A DNA stretch of 17,947 bases from assembly GCA_002399345.1 (NCBI GenBank), contig DHDL01000004.1, positions 1 to 17,947 of the forward strand. The letters are read 5' to 3'. The number at the start of each line of letters is the position of its first letter. Position 1 is the first letter of the stretch. Source of the DNA: Thermoanaerobacterales bacterium UBA4877 (GTDB taxonomy: Bacteria > Bacillota > Thermoanaerobacteria > Thermoanaerobacterales > UBA4877). The notes under the pieces were generated by a model. The model was not told where the DNA came from. It worked only from the letters and a program-made list of their open reading frames with translations, and ran no database searches. Made by a program: the position numbers and the translations under genes. Shown piece by piece: positions 6,454-13,124 of this stretch.

Positions 6454-6834
6454 TTATACAAAAACCGGATCAAAGTCCCTATGATACAACCGTTGTTGAC
6501 CTTTGTTTTCTATTGGTTCTATCTGTCGTGGGTTTTCTAAAACCCATGCATACATACCTTCTTCAAAATCATCTTCAAACATGACTGCAGCTTCACAGTC
6601 AGTTACTCTAAATGGTCTAACATCGGTTAGATCGACCAGGCCCAGCGCGACTCCGCCCGGCAATACTTCATCTTCCTCATCGCCCTCTCCTTCAAGGAGA
6701 AAATCACGGGCTGTTGAACATATCATGATCGGGCCACGGTATTTTGTAGACCATCCCCTGACTTCAATTGTTTTCACACCTAATATAATAGCACTCGCAA
6801 AAGGCTGTGCAATTGATAAACAAGTGTAATTCAT
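6454..6834 (-). CDS. ASCH-domain protein
   Basis: The 126-aa product is a stand-alone ASCH domain. The family core is seen at LSIAQPFASAIILGVKTIEV (6-25), with the GxKxxExR signature as G19-K21-E24-R26, then the beta strand PIMICSTAR (35-43), GVALGLVDL (61-69) and YAWVLENPRQI (95-105). ASCH domains are PUA-like and generally thought to bind RNA or act on modified nucleosides; a few act as amidohydrolases on acetylcytidine. The substrate here is not known. The ATG at 6834 follows AGGTG with 6-nt spacing. A possible TTGACA-containing promoter lies at 6879-6907. An acidic insert (GEGDEEDE, 49-56) is notable. Confidence 0.85.
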   Translation of the reverse strand: MNYTCLSIAQPFASAIILGVKTIEVRGWSTKYRGPIMICSTARDFLLEGEGDEEDEVLPGGVALGLVDLTDVRPFRVTDCEAAVMFEDDFEEGMYAWVLENPRQIEPIENKGQQRLYHRDFDPVFV

Positions 6835-6870
6835 TCATATCACCTATATCCGTACATTAATAAGTTACTT

Positions 6871-6907
6871 TTGACATAGGTTTACCACACTGTATCCGGT
6901 ATGTCAA
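6871..6907. repeat. Inverted repeat TTGACATA-N21-TATGTCAA
   Basis: Two perfect 8-bp arms (6871-6878 and 6900-6907) flank 21 bp. The right arm supplies a consensus -35 (TTGACA) on the minus strand, with TAAACC as a weak -10 after 17 bp, reading toward the ASCH gene. It may be a promoter with an operator, or a hairpin between the aldolase/phosphatase and ASCH genes. Confidence 0.45.
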
Positions 6908-6917
6908 CATCTAAAAA

Positions 6918-8000
6918 CTATTCCACATTATTCCCAAATTTTTTAAGAACGAGCGGCAGGGTTGTATACTCCAGATCCTCCAGCGGCAACCGGTGAGGTT
7001 CAAAGGGTCCGAGCTGCCTTAACGTATCGGCTATATCCAGTCCCTTTTTCCTCGCATTGTCAAAAGCCATATCGGCAAACATATCCTGCGGTCCTTCAAG
7101 CTTACCGTCGCATATCTGATAACCTGCGGCTACAACCCTCGGCGGTCCGTCAAATCTTGTCGGCCTGGCCTGGTCAATAGCTACGGGTATAAGTGGTGCA
7201 TTATGGCATCCCCTCATCCAGCCTGCAACAATATGCGGATTAGCAAAGGGCTCCAGTGCTTCACCCACGGCCGGAAAGCCATTCTGGGTTCTTATCATCA
7301 TCACCGGGTCATCCTTGCCGATGTATCTACCAGCAATGTAATTCATGGTCTGAGTTGATGACACGGAGACCAATTCACCTTTTTTGCTACTTACGGATTT
7401 AACACAATATCTCCCGGGAGACCCGATAAGCAGAAGTATATCATAAATATCCTCTGGAGAACTTAGATGTATGGTTTTGTGTTCCCTTAAATCGAGTATT
7501 TCAAATTTAAACCCGTCATGCATTTTAGGATCCAGAACAAGCCCTATTGTATTAAATGGATCGGCAAATACTTTATAAAGTGGGAAATTCCAAGCTCCCG
7601 GTTCAGTTTTATCAGCCATGTATATAATTACCGGTTCACTTTTCCTTTCCTCAAACTCCATTTCTGCAACCCCCGGCCCAAGGCCTCTTATGTTGCCGGA
7701 AAAAGCATCCTCAAGCAAATCCTGCCCTGCACCGTATAGTTTAAGTTCTTTTGCCACCTCCGTACATGATTTAAAGGTATCCCATGCAAGCTGATGTATT
7801 TCGCTATTATTAACGCCTTTTCTGTGAGTCATTATAAGTTCGATATCATCACCCACGGACAGTACATTATAGTCTGTGAGAATATCCTTTTTATCATCAA
7901 GATATTCTTTTGCCCTATCTTTAAGTTTTTGATGTACTGAAGAATGTCCTACAAAACCTCCTACATCTGCTTTGATAACACTTAAAGTTATTTTTGCCAT
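6918..8000 (-). CDS. Fructose-1,6-bisphosphate aldolase/phosphatase, archaeal type (class V FBPase)
   Basis: The 360-aa cytosolic enzyme belongs to the bifunctional family that condenses triose phosphates to FBP and then dephosphorylates it to fructose 6-phosphate, making gluconeogenesis one-way. Numbering from the ATG at 8000, metal and phosphate ligands of the family are in place: D12 and H19 (KADVGGFVGHS), D51-D52, Q93 and D130. YIGK at 226-229 holds the Tyr and Schiff-base Lys of the aldolase reaction. Further conserved stretches are GAWNFPLYKVFADPFNT and GCHNAPLIPVAIDQARPTRF. The frame opens at a GTG at 8018, but a GAGGTGG ribosome site (8010-8016) lies within that extension, 9 nt from the ATG, so the ATG is chosen. 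The family occurs in archaea and deep-branching or anaerobic, often thermophilic bacteria. Confidence 0.95.
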   Translation of the reverse strand: MAKITLSVIKADVGGFVGHSSVHQKLKDRAKEYLDDKKDILTDYNVLSVGDDIELIMTHRKGVNNSEIHQLAWDTFKSCTEVAKELKLYGAGQDLLEDAFSGNIRGLGPGVAEMEFEERKSEPVIIYMADKTEPGAWNFPLYKVFADPFNTIGLVLDPKMHDGFKFEILDLREHKTIHLSSPEDIYDILLLIGSPGRYCVKSVSSKKGELVSVSSTQTMNYIAGRYIGKDDPVMMIRTQNGFPAVGEALEPFANPHIVAGWMRGCHNAPLIPVAIDQARPTRFDGPPRVVAAGYQICDGKLEGPQDMFADMAFDNARKKGLDIADTLRQLGPFEPHRLPLEDLEYTTLPLVLKKFGNNVE

Positions 8001-8094
8001 ACTTATTAACCACCTCACATAATTTGTATATCTTTTATCTATATATATTCGACATCAAATCAAAAATTCCTGCTTATTTTAAATAAAAGTATGG

Positions 8095-8124
8095 CATAAA
8101 TAAAAGACTGCTTATACAGCAGCC
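8095..8124 (-). terminator. Terminator after fabZ, end of the long envelope operon
   Basis: On the minus strand GGCTGCT pairs with AGCAGTC (7 bp, one G-T) around a GTATA loop, followed by TTTTATTTAT. It lies about 50 bp after the fabZ stop and before the aldolase/phosphatase promoter region. Confidence 0.78.
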
Positions 8125-8175
8125 ACTTTACTCCATTAATTTATGCGAATTATAAATTTAAAAATGCTATACTAA

Positions 8176-8616
8176 TTATTTTTCATCCTGGCTGTCAACT
8201 GCAGCAAACATAAGCTCAGCTTCACATATAAGCTTATCATCAACAGTTATTTTGCCTTTACCTTTACCCATTCCCATCTTCATTTCAGAAAACTGTATTT
8301 CTATCATCATCTGATCCCCGGGTATGACGGTACCTCTGAATTTGCACCTATTCACTCCCGTTAATACGAGAAGCTTACCTTTAAACTTATCCGATTGCAT
8401 AAGTGCACAAGCACCCAGCTGGGCCATACTCTCTATCATAAGTACACCGGGCATAATAGGTTTTCCCGGGAAATGTCCCTGAAAAAAATAATCGTTCATT
8501 GTAACATTCTTTATTCCTACAGCTCTTTTACCTTCATCAATTTCCAGTATCCGGTCTATAAGCAAAAAAGGAAATCTATGAGGTATGAGCTTTTCTATTT
8601 CGTTTATATCAAGCAT
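8176..8616 (-). CDS. fabZ: (3R)-hydroxyacyl-ACP dehydratase FabZ
   Basis: The 146-aa product is a full-length hot-dog-fold dehydratase of type II fatty acid synthesis, converting beta-hydroxyacyl-ACP to trans-2-enoyl-ACP in the cytosol. It has the N-terminal IPHRFPFLLIDRI (11-23), the catalytic motif GHFPGKPIMPGVLMIESMAQ (47-66) with H48 and E62 as the catalytic pair, and the KCKFRG-like NRCKFRGTVIPGDQ strand. ATG follows GGGGTG with 8-nt spacing. It closes the mbl-flgF-flgG-rod protein unit, 22 bp behind the rod-binding gene. In B. subtilis fabZ (ywpB) also follows flhP, so this order is conserved rather than accidental. Confidence 0.96.
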   Translation of the reverse strand: MLDINEIEKLIPHRFPFLLIDRILEIDEGKRAVGIKNVTMNDYFFQGHFPGKPIMPGVLMIESMAQLGACALMQSDKFKGKLLVLTGVNRCKFRGTVIPGDQMMIEIQFSEMKMGMGKGKGKITVDDKLICEAELMFAAVDSQDEK

Positions 8617-8638
8617 TTATATAACACCCCATACCATA

Positions 8639-8974
8639 TTATTTATTACTAAGTTGTTTATAAAGGATATCGGCCAGGCCGAATCCCCCTGCATCGCTGA
8701 TTTCCTTAGCATACTCCTCGTCAAGCATGGAGGTAAACACATCCGTACCCAAAGAATCTCCATAAAGGCCATCTTTCGGCACCGTAGCCCTCATATTCTT
8801 TATAACCATGGAAACCATCACAGACTCAAGGTCCTTGCAGGTTTGTTTTAAGCCCTCGTCGTCTTTTTTATCTACAGCTTCATCCAATATTTCCTCAAAC
8901 TCTTTTTGTTTAGACATACTGTTTTTTATCTCGATGCTGTCCAGGACACCCAGACTATCAATGGGATTTATCAA
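8639..8974 (-). CDS. Rod-binding protein (FlgJ N-terminal domain type)
   Basis: The 111-aa product corresponds to the rod-binding domain (Rod-binding, FlgJ N-terminal) without the C-terminal muramidase domain of proteobacterial FlgJ. The domain spans about residues 28-108, with LKQTCKDLESVMVSMVIKNM (42-61), the turn DGLYGDSLGTDVFTSMLDEE (68-87) and GGFGLADILYKQL (96-108). It should help assemble or cap the flagellar rod as the rod crosses the wall. The start is TTG at 8974; AAAAGG within the last codons of flgG serves as ribosome site, 11 nt away, which is rather long. The next Met (residue 20) would still retain the domain. Lying directly after flgG fits the role. Confidence 0.85.
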   Translation of the reverse strand: MINPIDSLGVLDSIEIKNSMSKQKEFEEILDEAVDKKDDEGLKQTCKDLESVMVSMVIKNMRATVPKDGLYGDSLGTDVFTSMLDEEYAKEISDAGGFGLADILYKQLSNK

Positions 8975-8982
8975 TTATATCA

Positions 8983-9765
8983 CTACCTTTTAAGGTTGTC
9001 GGCAATACTGAGCATTTCATCAGAGGTTTGTATGGACTTCGAGTTTATCTCATATGCCCTCTGTGCAGTAATAAGATCCACCATTTCCTTAACAACCTGT
9101 ACATTAGAAGACTCCAAAAATCCCTGATTTATATTACTGGTAGTATCCGTTTCATCTTCATATACAGGTTCACCCGAAGCCGTGGTAGCTGCATACAAAT
9201 TGTCCCCTGCAGCTTCCAATCCCTGAGGGTTTAAAAACCTTGCCGTACCTATCCTTCCAATTTCCTCATCAGTACCATCCTCATTTTTTACACTTATTAT
9301 ACCAAGCTTTGATACGGATATATCCTTTTGATCGGAATCAAAATATATTTCCGAGCCGCCGCTGTCCAAAACAGGATATCCATCGGATGTTGTAAACATT
9401 ACGGTATCTCCGTCCACACTCAATTTAAAACTCCCGTCCCTGGTATAAAGTTCTTTATCATTTGGACCCAGGACAGTAAAAAAACCGTCCCCGTCTATCG
9501 CCAAATCCAAGGAATTATCAGTCTCCTGAGGGCTGCCACCGCCAAAATCCTTAACAATAGCCCCGGGCTTTACACCATGTCCTACCTGCAGGTTAACCGG
9601 CTTGCCTTCACCATTCGCCAGCTGCTGGTATAAAAGGTCTTTAAATTCTACTCTTTCTTTTTTATAAGCAGTGGTATTCGCGTTTGCCAGATTATTTGCT
9701 ATGGTATCCACATTAAGCTGCTGAGCCTGCATACCCGAGGCTGCTGTCCACATTGCTCTAATCAT
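8983..9765 (-). CDS. flgG: Flagellar basal-body rod protein FlgG / FlhP
   Basis: The 260-aa product is a flagellar distal-rod/hook-basal-body protein. It has the N-terminal rod motif IANNLANANTTAYKKE (22-37), the central hook-basal-body region (LDLAIDGDGFFTVL, about 86-99) and the C-terminal domain GFLESSNVQVVKEMVDLI (about 215-232) ending in a long helix. Length equals that of enterobacterial FlgG. By gene order (mbl, flhO, flhP) it is the equivalent of B. subtilis flhP. ATG follows a GGGGG ribosome site directly after the flgF stop (TAG), with 8-nt spacing. No signal peptide is present, as expected for a substrate of the flagellar type III export apparatus. Confidence 0.93.
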   Translation of the reverse strand: MIRAMWTAASGMQAQQLNVDTIANNLANANTTAYKKERVEFKDLLYQQLANGEGKPVNLQVGHGVKPGAIVKDFGGGSPQETDNSLDLAIDGDGFFTVLGPNDKELYTRDGSFKLSVDGDTVMFTTSDGYPVLDSGGSEIYFDSDQKDISVSKLGIISVKNEDGTDEEIGRIGTARFLNPQGLEAAGDNLYAATTASGEPVYEDETDTTSNINQGFLESSNVQVVKEMVDLITAQRAYEINSKSIQTSDEMLSIADNLKR

Positions 9766-9777
9766 ATGTTATACCCC

Positions 9778-10515
9778 CTATACTCTCCCTAATTCATTTA
9801 CGGATTTATCCAGGGTAGAGTCCATTGTTGTAACGACTTTCTGATTAGCCTCATAATCACGCATGAGGCTAATCATATCAACCAGCTCCGTCACCGGATT
9901 AACATTAGATGACTCTAGAACACCTGCTTCTATCTCCGGGTTTGCAATCAGGTTTCCTCCACCTTGCGAGATAAGCAGGTTATCCCCTTCTTTTCTCAGC
10001 GCGACAGTATCGGGAAAATCCACTATGCGTAGCATACCTCTAGCCTGCCCGTTTATATAAATCTCTCCTCTATTACCAAATGTTATCTTGCCATTACCGA
10101 GGCGAACATCCCCATTTCGGCCCTGTACCCTATATCCTTCCGCCGTTACCAAATAACCGTCGTTAGATCTTGTAAAACTCCCGTCCCTGGTGTATCTAAT
10201 ACCGCGCGGGGTATTTACCTGAAAAAATCCGTTGCCCTTTATGGCAACATCCATGGGGTTATCCGTATTTGTAAAACCTGATGATGATACGAAATCAGTA
10301 TAAACCTCTCCCGGCCTCACACCAAAGTAAAGATCACCTATGGGAGTTACATCCTTCGCCACCTTTAATATACTTTTGTTACGGTCAGCTTCCTCCACCA
10401 TTAAATCCTTTTTGAAACCGGTGGTATTCACATTAGCCAGGTTATTTGATACAACATCGAGTTTTCTTTGCTGATTTACCATGCTTCCTGCTGAAATATA
10501 TATACCGCGAAGCAC
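9778..10515 (-). CDS. flgF: Flagellar basal-body rod protein FlgF / FlhO
   Basis: The 245-aa product is a paralogue of the next gene and a proximal-rod type protein. It carries the rod motif VSNNLANVNTTGFKKD (22-37), the region PMDVAIKGNGFFQV (about 87-100), RYTRDGSFTRSNDGYLV and the C-terminal GVLESSNVNPVTELVDMISL. The start is GTG at 10515. A strong GGAGG sits in the last codons of mbl, 8 nt away, so the two genes are probably translationally coupled; the mbl stop is only 3 bp before the GTG. By gene order it matches B. subtilis flhO. No signal peptide is seen, in line with type III export. Confidence 0.92.
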   Translation of the reverse strand: MLRGIYISAGSMVNQQRKLDVVSNNLANVNTTGFKKDLMVEEADRNKSILKVAKDVTPIGDLYFGVRPGEVYTDFVSSSGFTNTDNPMDVAIKGNGFFQVNTPRGIRYTRDGSFTRSNDGYLVTAEGYRVQGRNGDVRLGNGKITFGNRGEIYINGQARGMLRIVDFPDTVALRKEGDNLLISQGGGNLIANPEIEAGVLESSNVNPVTELVDMISLMRDYEANQKVVTTMDSTLDKSVNELGRV

Positions 10516-10518
10516 TTA

Positions 10519-11556
10519 TCATGCCTCCTCTCCCGATACTATTACATCGGTTCCTGTATTTTTCTTATTCATAGAATCAATAGAATCCAGCGCCTTACCC
10601 GTACCCAAAGCAACACATGATATCGGGTTTTCGGCAATAAACACGGGTATCATTAGATTATCCTCCAAAAGCTTGTCAATCCCGGTTAAAAGCGAACCGC
10701 CTCCCGTCATGATAATACCCTTTGTACTTACATCAGCAGCCAACTCCGGGGGAGTCCTTTCAAGCACACCGTGTACAGCTTCAACAATCTGATTTACCGG
10801 ATCTTCTAGCGCCGTAAGAGTATCCTCGCTGTTTATGGTAATATTTTGAGGGAGACCTGTTACGAGGCTTCTTCCCCTTATCTCCATAGACTGTATGGTT
10901 TCCTGAGGATATGCACAACCTATATTTTTCTTAATATCTTCTGCGGTTCTTTCACCTATCATAAGATTGTATTTTTTCTTAATATACTGTATTATTGCCT
11001 CATCAAAGTTATCACCAGCTACCTTAAGTGAGGCACTTACAACGGAACCACCAAGAGAAATAACAGCAATATCCGACGTACCGCCTCCTATATCCACAAC
11101 CATATTGCCGCTGGGCTGCGATATATCCATGCCTGCGCCTATCGCTGCGGCTACGGGTTGTTCAATGAGGTAAACCTTTCTTGCACCAGCCTGCTCCGCG
11201 GCCTCAACCACCGCCCTGCTCTCCACGCCTGAGACCTTGGCGGGAATAGCCACCATCACCCGCGGCCGTATAAAAGTCCGTGAGCCGCATGACTTTGATA
11301 TAAAATACTTCAGCATCTTCTCGGTTATTTCATAATCAGATATGACACCTTCACGAACAGGCCTTATTGCTACTATGTTGCCGGGTGTCCTTCCTATCAT
11401 GCGCCGGGCATCCTCACCCACGGATAACACTTTCTTAGCCTTCTTGTCGATTGCTACCACCGACGGTTCTGTAAGTACAATACCCTTACCCTTTATATAT
11501 ACAAGTACTGTTGCTGTCCCAAGATCAATACCTATATTTAATCCCATTCCAAACAT
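10519..11556 (-). CDS. mbl: MreB-family actin Mbl (rod shape)
   Basis: The 345-aa product is a bacterial actin that forms membrane-bound filaments and guides sidewall peptidoglycan synthesis. Visible motifs are phosphate-1 GIDLGTATVLVYIKGKGIVL (9-28), EPSVVAID (30-37), the connect region VMVAIPAKVSGVE (100-112), RKVYLIEQPVAAAIGAG (126-142), phosphate-2 VVDIGGGTSDIAVIS (153-167), GDNFDEAI (181-188) and the adenosine motif IIMTGGGSLLTGID (281-294). An N-terminal FGMGLNIG is the usual membrane-proximal start. ATG follows GAGGTGG with about 7-nt spacing. Position before flhO-flhP identifies it as Mbl rather than the mreBCD copy. The 62-bp gap upstream has no terminator and only weak promoter-like sequence (TTATAA-17-TAATAA). 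Confidence 0.94.
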   Translation of the reverse strand: MFGMGLNIGIDLGTATVLVYIKGKGIVLTEPSVVAIDKKAKKVLSVGEDARRMIGRTPGNIVAIRPVREGVISDYEITEKMLKYFISKSCGSRTFIRPRVMVAIPAKVSGVESRAVVEAAEQAGARKVYLIEQPVAAAIGAGMDISQPSGNMVVDIGGGTSDIAVISLGGSVVSASLKVAGDNFDEAIIQYIKKKYNLMIGERTAEDIKKNIGCAYPQETIQSMEIRGRSLVTGLPQNITINSEDTLTALEDPVNQIVEAVHGVLERTPPELAADVSTKGIIMTGGGSLLTGIDKLLEDNLMIPVFIAENPISCVALGTGKALDSIDSMNKKNTGTDVIVSGEEA

Positions 11557-11618
11557 AGACTACCCACCTCTCGTCTTTTCTCTGCTTTTATATTCTATAT
11601 TATTACAAAAAATCCTTT
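11557..11618 (-). other. 62-bp gap between the SLH gene and mbl
   Basis: This is the widest gap in the long minus-strand unit. It has the mbl ribosome site but no GC-rich hairpin. AT-rich TTATAA-17-TAATAA could be a weak internal promoter. Read-through from the surface-protein genes therefore looks possible. Confidence 0.4.
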
Positions 11619-13121
11619 TTATTTATAATTGATTATCCCATCTTTATAGTCTTTTTGGAAATCTTTTTTAAGGTAGTCTATGTATCTGTTCACCAATGCG
11701 GCGGCCTCGGCACGAGTCAATGAATCGCCCGGATTAATTCGACCGCGGCTGTCTCCCTGTATTATCCCCATTTTTGACGCCACATATATGGAATCCTTCG
11801 CCCACAACGGTATCCTAGAGTCATCGGCATACTGTGTGGTATATCCATAATTCGGAGCCAGGCCTTCCAGCCCTGCTGCCCTTACCAGTAATGTAACGGC
11901 CTGGGCCCTGTCAATGTACTCATCGGGCCCGAAGCGGCGGGGGGAGAGCCCGTTGATAAAACCTTTGTCATAAGCATTCTTTATGGTTGGATAATAGATA
12001 CTGTTTGTCTTGAGATCATCAAAGGGTGAGACCTCTTTATCCTTGTTTCTTCTAGATCGTGTATTCCTGTTATATCTTTTGTCAGTGGTATCCGGTAACA
12101 TATCGACAGCTTTCGACACGGACGTGACATAATCTGCCCTCGTCATGGGTATATCAGGATAAAAATTCATAGTGTCATGGGCAAATACATTAAGGCTGGC
12201 CAGCCTGCCGATATCTTTTTCCGACCAGTGTCCGGAAGTGTCCCTGTATTCCGGTATAAGCATCCTTTGCTGCGTTACAGGTTCGATCATAGCATACGAA
12301 ATAGAGTCTTCGTTGCGGTTTCTGTTATCAACAGTGTATGAGTCATCATTTATCCTTACATTAGGCATATCATAGTCTATCCTTGCCGTTCCCTGGTTCT
12401 TCCCCTGAAGAAGGTAGCCACCCTTAAAACTTATCCAGGTGGGATCATTGGCTATGTAATCAAGGGTCTTCTCGTTGGTAGATGACAAATACTCATGCAG
12501 GCTGCCGTCCCAGTTTACTTTTTTGGCATCGTCTGTGGCAGATTTAGAATAACTTATGGCCTGGCCGATATCCATCGTCTCCGTAGAGCCCCAGTAATGG
12601 TCATAGCCCGTAGTCTTTCCTTCAATATCTATGGTCACCCTCCCTTGGTTTTTATTGACCGTATATGTCTTTCTCCCACTCCAGTTACCGGCAAAATAAT
12701 CTACAGCGGGCTTGTTGTCCGTAACCTTAGACATACTGAAGGCATAATCATCCAGCGTATAGGTATTGCCATCCGCCTTGATGGTCTCCCTGCAGTTTTT
12801 ATCCAGATTTGAAGTTTCAATGGTCTGGTGTTTTTGAGTATTTTCTTTAACGTCCGTATTTACAGTGTAGCTGCGTGTAAGTTTTGCCGTATTATCAGAA
12901 TTCGTCAGGGTATAGCGGTATGTGGTCCTTATACTGTCTCTCCTGTTACTGGATTTCACATTTAATGCGCCGGTCATAAGCATCGGCTTGCCGGTAATAA
13001 ATACATATTCTTTATACTCATATCCGTCCGACAATCCCCCTTCTGTCCCCGGAACCTGAGCATAAACCGTACTTGATAAAAACATTAAGATAACAAGAAC
13101 AGATGCAAAAATCCTCTTCAT
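11619..13121 (-). CDS. Secreted protein with three C-terminal SLH domains
   Basis: The 500-aa product has a signal peptide (MKRIFASVLVILMFLSSTVY, cut near AQA-type site at 21). Residues about 30-285 form a beta-strand-rich, Tyr/Thr-rich region of no family I recognise. Three SLH domains follow at about 292-340 (HWSEKDIGRLASLNVF, MTRADYV), 366-415 (YYPTIKNAYDKGFINGLSP, IDRAQAV) and 430-483 (WAKDSIYVASKMGIIQGDSR, LTRAEAA). SLH triplets bind pyruvylated secondary cell-wall polymer, so the protein should be wall-anchored. A basic linker (KRYNRNTRSRRNKDK) separates SLH1 and SLH2. In the second copy the TRAE motif is changed to DRAQ. ATG follows GAGGGGTG, which overlaps the last codons of the preceding gene, 3 bp away. 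It could anchor the two upstream proteins. Confidence 0.9.
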   Translation of the reverse strand: MKRIFASVLVILMFLSSTVYAQVPGTEGGLSDGYEYKEYVFITGKPMLMTGALNVKSSNRRDSIRTTYRYTLTNSDNTAKLTRSYTVNTDVKENTQKHQTIETSNLDKNCRETIKADGNTYTLDDYAFSMSKVTDNKPAVDYFAGNWSGRKTYTVNKNQGRVTIDIEGKTTGYDHYWGSTETMDIGQAISYSKSATDDAKKVNWDGSLHEYLSSTNEKTLDYIANDPTWISFKGGYLLQGKNQGTARIDYDMPNVRINDDSYTVDNRNRNEDSISYAMIEPVTQQRMLIPEYRDTSGHWSEKDIGRLASLNVFAHDTMNFYPDIPMTRADYVTSVSKAVDMLPDTTDKRYNRNTRSRRNKDKEVSPFDDLKTNSIYYPTIKNAYDKGFINGLSPRRFGPDEYIDRAQAVTLLVRAAGLEGLAPNYGYTTQYADDSRIPLWAKDSIYVASKMGIIQGDSRGRINPGDSLTRAEAAALVNRYIDYLKKDFQKDYKDGIINYK

Positions 13122-13124
13122 ACG

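Noticed and set aside
6503..6829. 108-aa plus-strand frame opposite the ASCH gene
   Set aside because: It is antisense to a clear ASCH domain, has biased Ser/Pro/Thr content and no ribosome site.
12495..12812. 105-aa plus-strand frame opposite the SLH gene
   Set aside because: It is a shadow frame of a well-supported secreted protein, with no start signal.
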